Of a stretch of 64,000 nt of DNA, positions 8,228 to 16,063 are shown one piece after another. The DNA is taken from positions 2,170,001 to 2,234,000 of the forward strand of contig OZ252016.1 in assembly GCA_965247475.1 (NCBI GenBank). The letters run 5' to 3'. The notes below the pieces were generated by a model, which was given only the letters and a program-made list of their open reading frames with translations, was not told the DNA's origin and made no database searches. This DNA is from G965247475 sp965247475. Its GTDB lineage: Bacteria; Chloroflexota; UBA11872. The position numbers were made by a program, and so were the translations under genes. Positions within the stretch are counted from its first letter, which is position 1. Each line of letters opens with the position of its first letter.

Positions 8228-9280
8228 TCAGGCGGTTGACCGGTCCTGGAGCCAGCTTGCGGCGTCCGGCGCGAAGTAGGTGACGATCAGGTCGGCGCCG
8301 GCTCGATGGATCGACGTGAGCGCCTCCAACACGGCCGCCCGCTCGTCCAGCCAGCCGCGCTGGGCCGCGGCCTTGATCGCGGCATACTCGCCGCTCACGA
8401 AATAGGCGGCCGTGGGGGCGCCGAAGGACTGTTTGACGGTCGCGATCACGTCCAAATACGGCAGGGCCGGCTTGACCATCACGATGTCGGCGCCTTCCTC
8501 GAGGTCCAGCTCGACCTCGCGCAGCGCCTCGGCCACATTGGCAGGGTCCATCTGGTAAGACCGGCGGTCGCCGAACGCGGGCGCCGAGCCGGCGGCGTCT
8601 CGAAACGGGCCGTAGAACGCGCTGGCGTATTTGACGGCGTACGACAGGATGACGACATCGCTGTGGCCATCGGCGTCGAGCGCCGCTCGAATCGCACCAA
8701 CACGGCCGTCCATCATGTCGGACGGCGCCACCATGTCGGCGCCGGCGGCCGCGTGCGAGCGGGCGACTTCGACAATGCGCGCGACCGAGGCGTCGTTGTC
8801 GATGCGCTCGCCGTCGACAATCCCGCAGTGGCCATGCTCGGTGTAGGCACACAGACAGACGTCGGTCGCCACCACAAGATTGGGGATGGACGCCTTGATC
8901 GCCTCAACCGCGCGCTGGACGGCACCGCCCGGCGACGAGGCCTGGCTTCCGACCGGGTCCTTCTCCTCGGGCTGACCGAACAGCAGCACGCCGGGGACGC
9001 CCAGATCGGCGACCCGTTGCGCCTCGTCAACGACTCGATCCACCGAGCGGTGATGCTGGCCGGGGAGCGACGGGATCTCGTGGACCACATCCGTGCCCGG
9101 CACGACGAACAGCGGGTACACAAGCCGATCGACCGAAAGCCGCGTTTCGCGAACCAGCCGTCGGAGTGGCTCGCTGCGACGCAGGCGACGAGGTCGCCGA
9201 GCGCCCGGGCCCTCGGCCGACGCGAGCGGCTCGGCAACGCCGCTAATGGTGTCGAGCACGTCTCGCATCGTATCGGTCAC
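8228..9280 (-). CDS. hemB: Delta-aminolevulinic acid dehydratase (porphobilinogen synthase)
   Basis: The 350-aa enzyme condenses two 5-aminolevulinate molecules to porphobilinogen. The zinc-type cysteine cluster DVCLCAYTEHGHCG lies near residues 137-150. Two Schiff-base lysines are present, in YAVKYASAFYGPFRDA (about 215) and VMVKPALPYLD (about 270). The start is GTG; an ATG four codons later is possible. It follows hemL with a 10-base gap in the same direction and belongs to the hemC-cobA-hemD-hemL-hemB run. It is zinc-dependent rather than purely magnesium-dependent, as judged from the three cysteines. Confidence 0.96.
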   Translation of the reverse strand: MTDTMRDVLDTISGVAEPLASAEGPGARRPRRLRRSEPLRRLVRETRLSVDRLVYPLFVVPGTDVVHEIPSLPGQHHRSVDRVVDEAQRVADLGVPGVLLFGQPEEKDPVGSQASSPGGAVQRAVEAIKASIPNLVVATDVCLCAYTEHGHCGIVDGERIDNDASVARIVEVARSHAAAGADMVAPSDMMDGRVGAIRAALDADGHSDVVILSYAVKYASAFYGPFRDAAGSAPAFGDRRSYQMDPANVAEALREVELDLEEGADIVMVKPALPYLDVIATVKQSFGAPTAAYFVSGEYAAIKAAAQRGWLDERAAVLEALTSIHRAGADLIVTYFAPDAASWLQDRSTA

Positions 9281-9290
9281 CTCGCGCCCG

Positions 9291-10646
9291 TCAGCCGCCG
9301 ACCAGGTCGGCCATCACGTTACGGGCCGCTTGAATGGTATGCCGAATGTCGTCGTCGGAATGCGCGGTGGAGATGAAGGCGGTCTCGAATTGCGAGGGCG
9401 CCAGCGCTACTCCGCTGTTCAACATGCCGTGAAAGTATCGGGCGTAGCGATCGGTGTTCGCGAGCTTGGCGCCAGCGTAGTCGGTCACCGGACGGTCGGC
9501 GAAGAACAGGCTCAGCATGGACCCCACCCGGTTGGATGTGACGGCCAACCCGGCAGCGGCAGCCGCTTCGGAAAGGCCGTCCTCCAGATCACGAGCCAGC
9601 CGGCCAATTCGATCGTACGGCCGCTCACGCTCGAGCGTCCCGAGCGTGGCGAGCCCGGCGGCCATGGCCAGCGGGTTTCCCGAGAGGGTGCCGGCCTGAT
9701 AGACGGGGCCCTCCGGCGCCACCGATCGCATCAGGTCGAGCGGTCCTCCGTAAGCGCCGATCGGCATCCCGCCGCCGAGGATCTTGCCGAGACAGGTCAG
9801 GTCGGGGAGGACGCCAAAACGCTCCTGCGCGCCGCCGAGCGACAGCCGGAACCCGGTAATCACCTCGTCGAAGACGAGCAGCGCGCCGTGGCGCTTGCAG
9901 AGATCATGCAGACCCGGGAGGAACCCGTCCTGCGGCGGGACGACGCCCATGTTGCCGGCGACCGGCTCGACGATGACCGCGGCGACCGCGCTGTCGTTGG
10001 CCTGGAGGGCCCGCTCGACCGCGGACAGGTCGTTGTACGGGATGGAGACGGTCAGTCGCGCCAGTGCGTCGGGAACTCCGGCGCTGTCGGGCACGCCGAG
10101 CGTGGTGGGACCCGATCCGGCGGCAACGAGCAGTCCGTCCGAGTGACCGTGGTAGGCGCCGTCGAACTTGATGACGAGCGGACGGCCGGTCACGGCGCGG
10201 GCGAGCCGGAGCGCGCTCATGACCGCCTCGGTGCCCGAGCTGACGAAGCGCACGCGCTCGATCGAGGGCACCAGCAGGGTCACCAGCTCGGCCAGTTGGA
10301 TCTCGCGCTCGGTGGTGGCCCCGAATCCAAGGCCCGAGGCCGCGGCGGCCGCCACGGCCTCGACCACCGCCGGATGGGCGTGGCCGAGGATCAGCGGTCC
10401 CCACGATCCGACGTAGTCGATGTACTCATTGCCGTCGACATCGACGAGCCGCGACGCATGGCCGCGCTCGATCACCGGAGGGATGCCGCCCACGGCGCGG
10501 AATGCCCGAACCGGACTGCTCACACCCCCCGGCATGACGGCCTGTGCCCGGGCGAAGAGCGCAATCGATCGGTCCCGTGGCACACCATCCACCGTGGTGG
10601 CGGCGCGCCGCGCGGGTCGATCGAGACCGACGCCGCGATCAGGCAT
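9291..10646 (-). CDS. hemL: Glutamate-1-semialdehyde 2,1-aminomutase
   Basis: The 451-aa PLP enzyme makes 5-aminolevulinate by the C5 pathway. MPGGVSSPVRAFRAVGG opens the conserved fold and FDGAYHGHSDGLLV is the typical internal loop. The PLP lysine is in CLGKILGGGMPIGAYGG near residue 287. ATG 10646 lies inside the end of hemD (8-base overlap) and gives a family-like length; the frame remains open further upstream but only inside hemD. The glutamyl-tRNA reductase gene hemA, the preceding step, is not in the window. Confidence 0.95.
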   Translation of the reverse strand: MPDRGVGLDRPARRAATTVDGVPRDRSIALFARAQAVMPGGVSSPVRAFRAVGGIPPVIERGHASRLVDVDGNEYIDYVGSWGPLILGHAHPAVVEAVAAAAASGLGFGATTEREIQLAELVTLLVPSIERVRFVSSGTEAVMSALRLARAVTGRPLVIKFDGAYHGHSDGLLVAAGSGPTTLGVPDSAGVPDALARLTVSIPYNDLSAVERALQANDSAVAAVIVEPVAGNMGVVPPQDGFLPGLHDLCKRHGALLVFDEVITGFRLSLGGAQERFGVLPDLTCLGKILGGGMPIGAYGGPLDLMRSVAPEGPVYQAGTLSGNPLAMAAGLATLGTLERERPYDRIGRLARDLEDGLSEAAAAAGLAVTSNRVGSMLSLFFADRPVTDYAGAKLANTDRYARYFHGMLNSGVALAPSQFETAFISTAHSDDDIRHTIQAARNVMADLVGG

Positions 10647-11421
10647 CGTGCACCCCGGCCGCGAGCGCCTCGACCACCGCATCGGCCAGCGCTTCGCCCG
10701 ACGAGCTCGGCGCCACAACGTCGGCCGGCCGGCCAGCCCGCTCACAGGCATGCGCCGTGGTGGGGCCGATCGCGCCCACGATCACGCTACGCGGGACGTG
10801 CGCCAGCCCTTCCAGCGCGATCGCAAAGCTGACCACGCTGGAAGGGCTGGCGAAGGCGAGGGCGTCCACCTCCGATGCCCGGATGGACTCGACGATGCCG
10901 GCTGGGACCTGTGCGCTCCTGGTTCGGTAGGCGGCGATCGTCTCAACCTCGAACCCGGCGAGGCGCAACGCATCGGCGGCGTCGGGCCGTCCGTCTTGCG
11001 CCTGGACGACGGCGATGCGGGCGCCCGGCGCCGCCCGATCGGCCAGCTCGACGGCGAGATCTGCGCCGGTCCGACCCTCCGACTCCAGCGCCACCTCGAT
11101 TCCGGCGCGCCGCGCGGTGGCGGCGGAGGCGGGACCGACAACCGCAACATCGACGGTCGGCGGCACCGGTGCAACGTCACGGCGGCCGAACCGGCGGCGG
11201 CGCTGCACGTAGTGGCGCACGGCGTTGCGGCTCATGAAGCAGATCCACGCCGCCCACGCGGGATGGCGCGCCAGGGTGTCGAGCGCGTCATAGCTCCTGG
11301 GCGGGCCTATCTGAATCGCCGGCACCGCAACCACCTCGATCCCGAGCCGTTCGAGACGTTGCGTCAGCGTGTCGTCGCCATCGGATGGGCGGGTCACGAC
11401 CACGCGCGGCGGGCGGCTCAT
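10639..11421 (-). CDS. hemD: Uroporphyrinogen-III synthase
   Basis: The 260-aa two-domain protein closes hydroxymethylbilane into uroporphyrinogen III with inversion of ring D. HemD sequences are poorly conserved. The call rests on PRVVVTRPSDGDDTLTQRLERLGIEVVAVPAIQIGPP at the N-terminus, AFASPSSVVSF in the second domain, VIVGAIGPTTAHACERAG, and its position between cobA and hemL. It starts ATG in an ATGA overlap with cobA. Its end carries the hemL start codon. Confidence 0.92.
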   Translation of the reverse strand: MSRPPRVVVTRPSDGDDTLTQRLERLGIEVVAVPAIQIGPPRSYDALDTLARHPAWAAWICFMSRNAVRHYVQRRRRFGRRDVAPVPPTVDVAVVGPASAATARRAGIEVALESEGRTGADLAVELADRAAPGARIAVVQAQDGRPDAADALRLAGFEVETIAAYRTRSAQVPAGIVESIRASEVDALAFASPSSVVSFAIALEGLAHVPRSVIVGAIGPTTAHACERAGRPADVVAPSSSGEALADAVVEALAAGVHDA

Positions 11422-12164
11422 GGCGCGGCCTCGCTCAGGGTGGTGACAACGCGCCCGACGACCACAATCGCGGGACTCTTGATGCGCTCACGCCTGGCGC
11501 GCTCGGCGATCGTGCCGAGGTCGGCGACGACCACGCGCTGCTCGGGCGTCGCGCCGCGCTCGATGACGGCCGCGGGCTCATCCGGTGCGCGCCCCCCATC
11601 CAGCAGCGCGGCGGCGATGGAGGGCAGTGTGTCCACGCCCATCATGATCACGATTGTCCCAGAGGCCGAGGCCAAGACTTCCCAGTCGACCGCGGGAGCG
11701 TCGTGCGCCGGGTCTTGGCGCCCGGTCGCGACGGTGACGGAGGCTGCGACGCCCCGGTGCGTGACCGGGATGCCGGCGAGCGCCGGCGCCGCCACGGCCG
11801 AGGTCACCCCGGGAATGACCTCCCAGGAGACGCCAGCCGCCCGCGCGGCGGCCGCCTCCTCGCCGCCGCGGCCAAAGACGAACGGATCGCCGCCCTTGAG
11901 CCGACACACGGACTTGCCCTCGCGAGCGAGCCGGATCAGCAGCGCGTTGATCTCATCCTGCGTCGGTCCGACGCCGCCGGGCGCCTTGCCGACGTTCTCG
12001 CGAAGCGCCTCGGGCCTCGCGTGCGCCAGGAGCTCGGGCGCCACGAGCCGGTCGTACACGACCGCATCGGCAGCCCGGAGGACGTCGAGTCCGCGCAGCG
12101 TGATCAGGTCCGGGTCGCCGGGACCGGCGCCGGTGAGATAGATGGTTCCCGGCTCGACCTTCAC
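11418..12164 (-). CDS. cobA: Uroporphyrinogen-III C-methyltransferase (SUMT)
   Basis: The 248-aa tetrapyrrole methylase uses two S-adenosylmethionine molecules to turn uroporphyrinogen III into precorrin-2, the branch point to siroheme and cobalamin. Motifs are IYLTGAGPGDPDLITLRG at the N-terminus, VVYDRLV, RLKGGDPFVFGRGGEE and PGVTSAVAAPALAGIPVTHRG. The start is GTG 12164, which forms a GTGA overlap with the hemC stop and fits the family N-terminus. It lacks the CysG dehydrogenase/ferrochelatase domain, so a separate enzyme must finish siroheme. Its place beside the siroheme-dependent sulfite reductase genes is functionally coherent. Confidence 0.95.
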   Translation of the reverse strand: MKVEPGTIYLTGAGPGDPDLITLRGLDVLRAADAVVYDRLVAPELLAHARPEALRENVGKAPGGVGPTQDEINALLIRLAREGKSVCRLKGGDPFVFGRGGEEAAAARAAGVSWEVIPGVTSAVAAPALAGIPVTHRGVAASVTVATGRQDPAHDAPAVDWEVLASASGTIVIMMGVDTLPSIAAALLDGGRAPDEPAAVIERGATPEQRVVVADLGTIAERARRERIKSPAIVVVGRVVTTLSEAAP

Positions 12165-13057
12165 GCGATCAACTGCGGCGCCGCGGCGAGAATCTGTTCG
12201 GCGGCGCGGCGGCCGAGCTCGGCGGCAGCGTCCGCAGCGCCCGACAGGCGCACGAGCGGCGGACTTCCGGGGCCGAAGATGCCGGCGTCGAGCGTCAGCC
12301 GCGCCCCTTCCACCCGAGCGAGGGCCGCGGCGGGCAGCGAGCAACCGCCGCGGAGCCCATGCAGGAAGGCGCGTTCGGCGGTGACGGCCGCGCGTGCGAT
12401 CGAATCGTCGATCCGCGCGACAACGTCCCGGATGTCGCTACGGGCCGCGGGCGCCTCCACGGCCAGGGCCCCCTGGGCGGGGGCGGGGAGAAACTCCGGC
12501 GGCTCGAGCGTCGCGCTGATCGCGGCCACGAGGCCGGCGCGTTCCAGGCCGGCGCGAGCCAGGATCGCGGCGGCGATCTCACCGCGCTCGACTCTCGCCA
12601 CTCGCGACCCCACATTGCCGCGCAGCGGCACGGTCTCCAGATCGTCGCGCACGGCCCGCACCTGCGCCGCGCGGCGCGCGCTGCTGGTTCCCACAATCGC
12701 CCGCGGCGGCAGGTCGTGCAGCGACCGGCAAGATCCCGCGACGAGCGCGTCTCGCGGGTCGGCCCGCTCGGGCACCGCGACGATCACCAGCCCGCCCACC
12801 GGATCGGTCGGCATGTCCTTGTAGCTGTGCACGGCCAGGTCGGCGCGGCCGTCCAGCAGCGCCGCCTGGACCGCGCGCGTGAAGACCCCGCGCTCGCCGA
12901 GCTGATCGATGGAGGTCACGAGATCGGCATCCCCTCGCGTGGTGATTGGAACGATGATTGGCTTGAGCTCTGGTCGCAGCGCGCGCAGCCGCTCGATGAC
13001 GAGGTCAGTTTGGGCGCGCGCCAGCGGCGAATTGCGGGTGGCTACTCGAATGCGCAT
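12161..13057 (-). CDS. hemC: Hydroxymethylbilane synthase (porphobilinogen deaminase)
   Basis: The 298-aa enzyme polymerises four porphobilinogens. MRIRVATRNSPLARAQTDLV opens the protein. HSYKDMPTD holds catalytic and charge-neutralising residues, and the dipyrromethane cofactor cysteine is in LHGLRGGCSLPAAALA near residue 237. A ribosome site AAGGTGG precedes the ATG. There is a 4-base overlap with cobA downstream and a 51-base gap to sat upstream, so it probably continues the cys transcript. Confidence 0.96.
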   Translation of the reverse strand: MRIRVATRNSPLARAQTDLVIERLRALRPELKPIIVPITTRGDADLVTSIDQLGERGVFTRAVQAALLDGRADLAVHSYKDMPTDPVGGLVIVAVPERADPRDALVAGSCRSLHDLPPRAIVGTSSARRAAQVRAVRDDLETVPLRGNVGSRVARVERGEIAAAILARAGLERAGLVAAISATLEPPEFLPAPAQGALAVEAPAARSDIRDVVARIDDSIARAAVTAERAFLHGLRGGCSLPAAALARVEGARLTLDAGIFGPGSPPLVRLSGAADAAAELGRRAAEQILAAAPQLIA

Positions 13058-13108
13058 CAGACCACCTTAGCCGGTGGCGGCCCGCCCGATTCCGGCGAAC
13101 GGGCAGCG

Positions 13109-14194
13109 TCAGGGCGATCGGTAGGCCGCCGTGAGCACCTCGGCAATCTCGGGCCGTGTGAACTCCAACGGAAGGTCCGCGCCATCACGCAGACGCTCGC
13201 GAACCTTGGTTCCGCTGAGAAACACATGGCGCTCGGCGTCGTGCGGGCAGGTCTTGGCCGTGGCCATTCCACCACAGGTTTGGCACCAGAACGCATGCTC
13301 AAAGAACAGCGGGGTGATCCCGAGCTCGCCCGGCGCGAACTCGTCGAAGATCCGCTGGGCGTCGTACGGGCCGTAGTAGTCGCCGACGCCGGCGTGGTCG
13401 CGCCCGACGATGAAGTGGGTGCAGCCGTAGTTGCGTCGCACCTGCGCGTGAAAGACCGCCTCACGCGGCCCCGCGTACCGCATGGCCGCCGGAAGTCCCG
13501 ACAAGACGACACGGTCGGACGGGAAGTACTCCCGCAGGAGCACCTGGTAGCAGCGCATGCGCACTCCGGCCGGGACATCGCCCTCGTTGGTGGGCCCCAC
13601 CAGGGGATGGAGCAGAAGGCCGTCCATGATCTCGAGCGCGGCCTTCTGAATGTACTCGTGCGCGCGGTGGACCGGATTGCGGGTTTGGAATTCGACCACC
13701 GTGCTCCAGCCCAGCTCGGCGAACCGCGCCTTCAGCTCGGCGGGCGTCAACCAGTGGTCACCAGACCCCTCACCGGCCTCGGGGGCATAGCCGCTCAACG
13801 GTCCGCCAAGGAGGGTGTCGCCCTGAGCGTAGAGCGCGGCCACTCCCGGATGCGCCGCGTCGGCGGTGCGGTACACGAGGTTCGCTTCCTCGGTCTTGTC
13901 GTAGCGGAACTTGTCGCGCACCTCCAGCATGGCCGCCGGCTTCCCGTCGCGGCCCAGCAGTCCGACGGTGTCGCCCTCGCGGATGTCGGCGGCGCCGTCG
14001 TCGTCGACCGCGAGCGTGATCGGAATTGACCACCGCTCGCCGCCGCGCAGTCGCATGTCGTGGACGACCCCGCGGTAGTCGTCGCGGGTCATGAACCCGT
14101 CGAGCGGCCGATAGCCGCCCACGCGGATGAGCTCGACATCGGCGAGCTGACGATCCGTGAGCGGGATCGCGGCGATGGCGGGCGCCAGCGACAT
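13109..14194 (-). CDS. sat: Sulfate adenylyltransferase (ATP sulfurylase)
   Basis: The 361-aa homomeric type (Sat/Met3-like rather than CysDN) makes adenosine 5'-phosphosulfate from ATP and sulfate. QTRNPVHRAHEYIQ near residue 168 holds the QxRN and HxxH active-site motifs, and GRDHAGVGDYYGPYDA near 261 is the second conserved segment. CQTCGGMATAKTCPH near the C-terminus looks like a small zinc site found in some bacterial enzymes. The ATG overlaps the cysC stop by one base (TGATG). It is the first step of assimilatory sulfate reduction in this run. Confidence 0.96.
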   Translation of the reverse strand: MSLAPAIAAIPLTDRQLADVELIRVGGYRPLDGFMTRDDYRGVVHDMRLRGGERWSIPITLAVDDDGAADIREGDTVGLLGRDGKPAAMLEVRDKFRYDKTEEANLVYRTADAAHPGVAALYAQGDTLLGGPLSGYAPEAGEGSGDHWLTPAELKARFAELGWSTVVEFQTRNPVHRAHEYIQKAALEIMDGLLLHPLVGPTNEGDVPAGVRMRCYQVLLREYFPSDRVVLSGLPAAMRYAGPREAVFHAQVRRNYGCTHFIVGRDHAGVGDYYGPYDAQRIFDEFAPGELGITPLFFEHAFWCQTCGGMATAKTCPHDAERHVFLSGTKVRERLRDGADLPLEFTRPEIAEVLTAAYRSP

Positions 14195-14793
14195 CAGGCC
14201 GTCTCCGGCGCGGCGACCGCACGGACGGCATCCCCGCCGACCACGCGGCGACCGGCCGCGATCACGGGTCCGAGCCGGCCGCGCTCATCGAGCTGCGACA
14301 GGATCCGGTTCAGGCTCTCGTTCACCGTCTCGCGATCGGTGTGCACCACGATCTCCGCCTGCTCGGGCTCCTCGTACGGGTCGGAGATGCCGGTGAAGTT
14401 CTCGACCTCACCGGCCAGCGCCTTCGCGTAAAGCCCCTTGGGGTCACGCTCGATCAGCGTTTCGAGCGGGCACTGCACATAGACTTCGACAAAATCGCCG
14501 ATGAGCTCGCGCGCTTCACGACGAAGGTCGCGGTAGGGGGATATGGCCGACACGATCACCGAAGCCCCGTGGCGCGTGGCCAGCGCCGACACCCAGGCGA
14601 TCCGTCGGATGTTCTCGTCACGGTCCGCCTTGGAGAACCCCAGTCCCTTGCTGAGGTGCTTGCGCACCACGTCGCCGTCGAGCGTCTCGACGGCATGGCC
14701 GCGCGCATGGAGCTCGATGGCAAGTCGCTGGGCCAGCGTGGTCTTGCCGGCGCCGGACAGGCCGGTGAACCAGATCGTCACTCCTCGACGCAT
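14194..14793 (-). CDS. cysC: Adenylyl-sulfate kinase (APS kinase)
   Basis: The 199-aa enzyme phosphorylates APS to PAPS. The P-loop is GLSGAGKTTLA (residues 10-20); LDGDVVRKHLSKGLGFSKADRDENIRR and SPYRDLRREAR are APS kinase signatures, and GLYAKALAGEVENFTGISDPYE ends the core. ATG 14793 is preceded by GAAAGGA and gives the standard N-terminus, although the frame is open back into cysH. An extra tail of about 25 residues follows the usual end. Having both cysC and an APS-type cysH suggests that PAPS is made for purposes such as sulfation as well as for reduction (inference). Confidence 0.95.
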   Translation of the reverse strand: MRRGVTIWFTGLSGAGKTTLAQRLAIELHARGHAVETLDGDVVRKHLSKGLGFSKADRDENIRRIAWVSALATRHGASVIVSAISPYRDLRREARELIGDFVEVYVQCPLETLIERDPKGLYAKALAGEVENFTGISDPYEEPEQAEIVVHTDRETVNESLNRILSQLDERGRLGPVIAAGRRVVGGDAVRAVAAPETA

Positions 14794-14854
14794 CGACTCT
14801 CGATCCTTTCGGTTGGGGGCATTCAAAGCGGGAGGCTGTCGGTGTGTGCGGCCG

Positions 14855-15568
14855 CTAGATGCTGTAGTGCAACCCGCACTCGGTCTTGTCGGTTCCGCGC
14901 CAGCGGCCGGCGCGCAGGTCCTCGCCGTTCGCCACGCGTGAGGTGCAGACGGTGTTGCAGCCGAGGCTGGGATAGCCCTCGGCATGCAGTCGGTTGACCG
15001 GCACGTCGAAGCGCTCGACGTACTCCCACACCTGGGCCTCCGACCAGGTCGCGAGCGGAGCCACCTTGGCCAGGCCGAGGCGCTCGTTCCACTCGATGAT
15101 GGGGGTGTGCGCACGGCGCTCCGACTGGTCGCGCCGGACGCCAGTCACCCATGCCCGCTTGTTCGCCAGCGCCTCGGCGTTGGGCGCGACCTTGCGGATG
15201 GCGCAGCAGGCGTTGGGGTCGCGCTCCCACAGGGAGTCGCCATGCTCGCGCGCCTGCTCCTCGAGCGTGAGGCGCGGCGTGTAGGCGGTGACCGCGAAAC
15301 CGTAGCGCCGCTCGACCTCCCGGCGCAGCTCGTGGGTGGCGTCGAACAGCAGGCCGGTATCGAGGTAGTAGACCTCTACGTCGGCGAGGAGGCCCTGCCG
15401 CGACAGCATGTCCACCATCACCAGGCCGGTGGGGCCGCCAAACGAGCACGAGACGGCGACCGCGGGCGCAAAGGCGGCCACGACCTGGCCGAGGATCGCC
15501 TCGGGCGGCAGCGATTCGAAGCGCCGACTCGGCGCCGCGAGGTCGGTCGGGACAGTAGCTATCGCCAC
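14855..15568 (-). CDS. cysH: APS/PAPS reductase
   Basis: This reductase turns APS or PAPS into sulfite. SCSFGGPTGLVMVDML is the PP-loop; LDTGLLFDATH, CCAIRKVAPN and the C-terminal catalytic KTECGLH are seen. The CC pair plus a second cysteine pair point to the 4Fe-4S, APS-using type. The second pair reads GCNTVC (C-X3-C) where the family has C-X2-C, a notable oddity. The start is uncertain: no ATG exists. GTG 15568 gives 237 aa, a normal length; TTG 15619 would add 17 residues but abuts the dyads at 15621-15660. The gap to cysC is 61 bases. Confidence 0.9.
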   Translation of the reverse strand: MAIATVPTDLAAPSRRFESLPPEAILGQVVAAFAPAVAVSCSFGGPTGLVMVDMLSRQGLLADVEVYYLDTGLLFDATHELRREVERRYGFAVTAYTPRLTLEEQAREHGDSLWERDPNACCAIRKVAPNAEALANKRAWVTGVRRDQSERRAHTPIIEWNERLGLAKVAPLATWSEAQVWEYVERFDVPVNRLHAEGYPSLGCNTVCTSRVANGEDLRAGRWRGTDKTECGLHYSI

Positions 15569-15620
15569 GGGGACACGGCCGATCTCCGAGACTCGCGCGG
15601 CAGGGGAACGCGCATACAAG

Positions 15621-15640
15621 ACTAAGTTGATCTACTTAGT
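15621..15640. promoter_or_regulatory. Inverted repeat upstream of cysH
   Basis: Perfect 7-bp arms ACTAAGT / ACTTAGT are separated by 6 bases, in an AT-rich patch within very GC-rich sequence just upstream of cysH. It looks like an operator for a dimeric regulator of sulfur genes. The regulator is not identified; Rrf2- or LysR-type proteins are possibilities only. Confidence 0.5.
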
Positions 15641-15643
15641 CAT

Positions 15644-15660
15644 CAATACGCAGTGTATTG
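15644..15660. promoter_or_regulatory. Second inverted repeat upstream of cysH
   Basis: Perfect 6-bp arms CAATAC / GTATTG are separated by 5 bases. The centre lies about 21-22 bases from the centre of the first dyad, close to two helical turns. Paired dyads at this spacing suggest two regulator dimers bound on one face of the DNA. Confidence 0.45.
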
Positions 15661-16063
15661 GCAATGCCGGGCCGGCGCCAGTGATTCAACGGTTCGGCGG
15701 CGCGGGGTGGCGGTCCACATCACACGATGGCCCGCCCCCTTTGGGGTGGGGTAAATGCGGACTCAGCAACACCTGCTTGGCAAGGGCAGGCCGGCGGGCG
15801 CCCTCGGTCCCGCGCAGAAGCGCAAATCCAGAACGCGTGCGGTGTCGACCGCCTGGACCCCTGGACCCCGGCAGCTGCGGCGGTGGACGCCATGAAGTTC
15901 TTTCGATGGAATCGGGACAGGCCTTCGCGGGTCAGGTGGCCGTGAGATTCCTCGCCCGCGGCTCGATGCTCCTATGTCAAGGCGAAGGCGGTGCACCGCG
16001 CGCGCGAGCAGCGGCGACTCACCCGCTCTTCAGATCGACAAGCAGACTAGGCGAGTCGTCTGG
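15661..16063. other. Intergenic stretch between sulfite reductase and cysH
   Basis: About 400 bases without a credible gene. Near 15730-15755 a GC-rich hairpin can form on the plus strand (CCCGCCCC with GGGGTGGG) but it has no U-tract. At 15853-15868 there is a short direct repeat of CTGGACCC. Around 15941-15970 the sequence GAGATTCCTCGCCCGCGGCT resembles the dispersed element at 54259-54300. Open frames here have no recognisable product and differ in composition from the neighbours, so I leave them uncalled. Confidence 0.4.

Noticed and set aside
10420..12141. 573-aa plus-strand frame over hemL, hemD and cobA
   Set aside because: Antisense to three firmly identified genes; low-complexity Arg/Ser/Thr composition.
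12359..14029. 556-aa plus-strand frame over hemC and sat
   Set aside because: Antisense shadow of two conserved enzymes; no motif.
14794..15114. N-terminal extension of cysC
   Set aside because: Lies inside cysH on the same strand; the ribosome site before 14793 and the family N-terminus decide against it.
15730..15755. GC hairpin as a terminator of the sulfite reductase gene
   Set aside because: The good base pairing is on the plus strand (with a G-U pair) whereas the gene is on the minus strand, and no U-tract follows.
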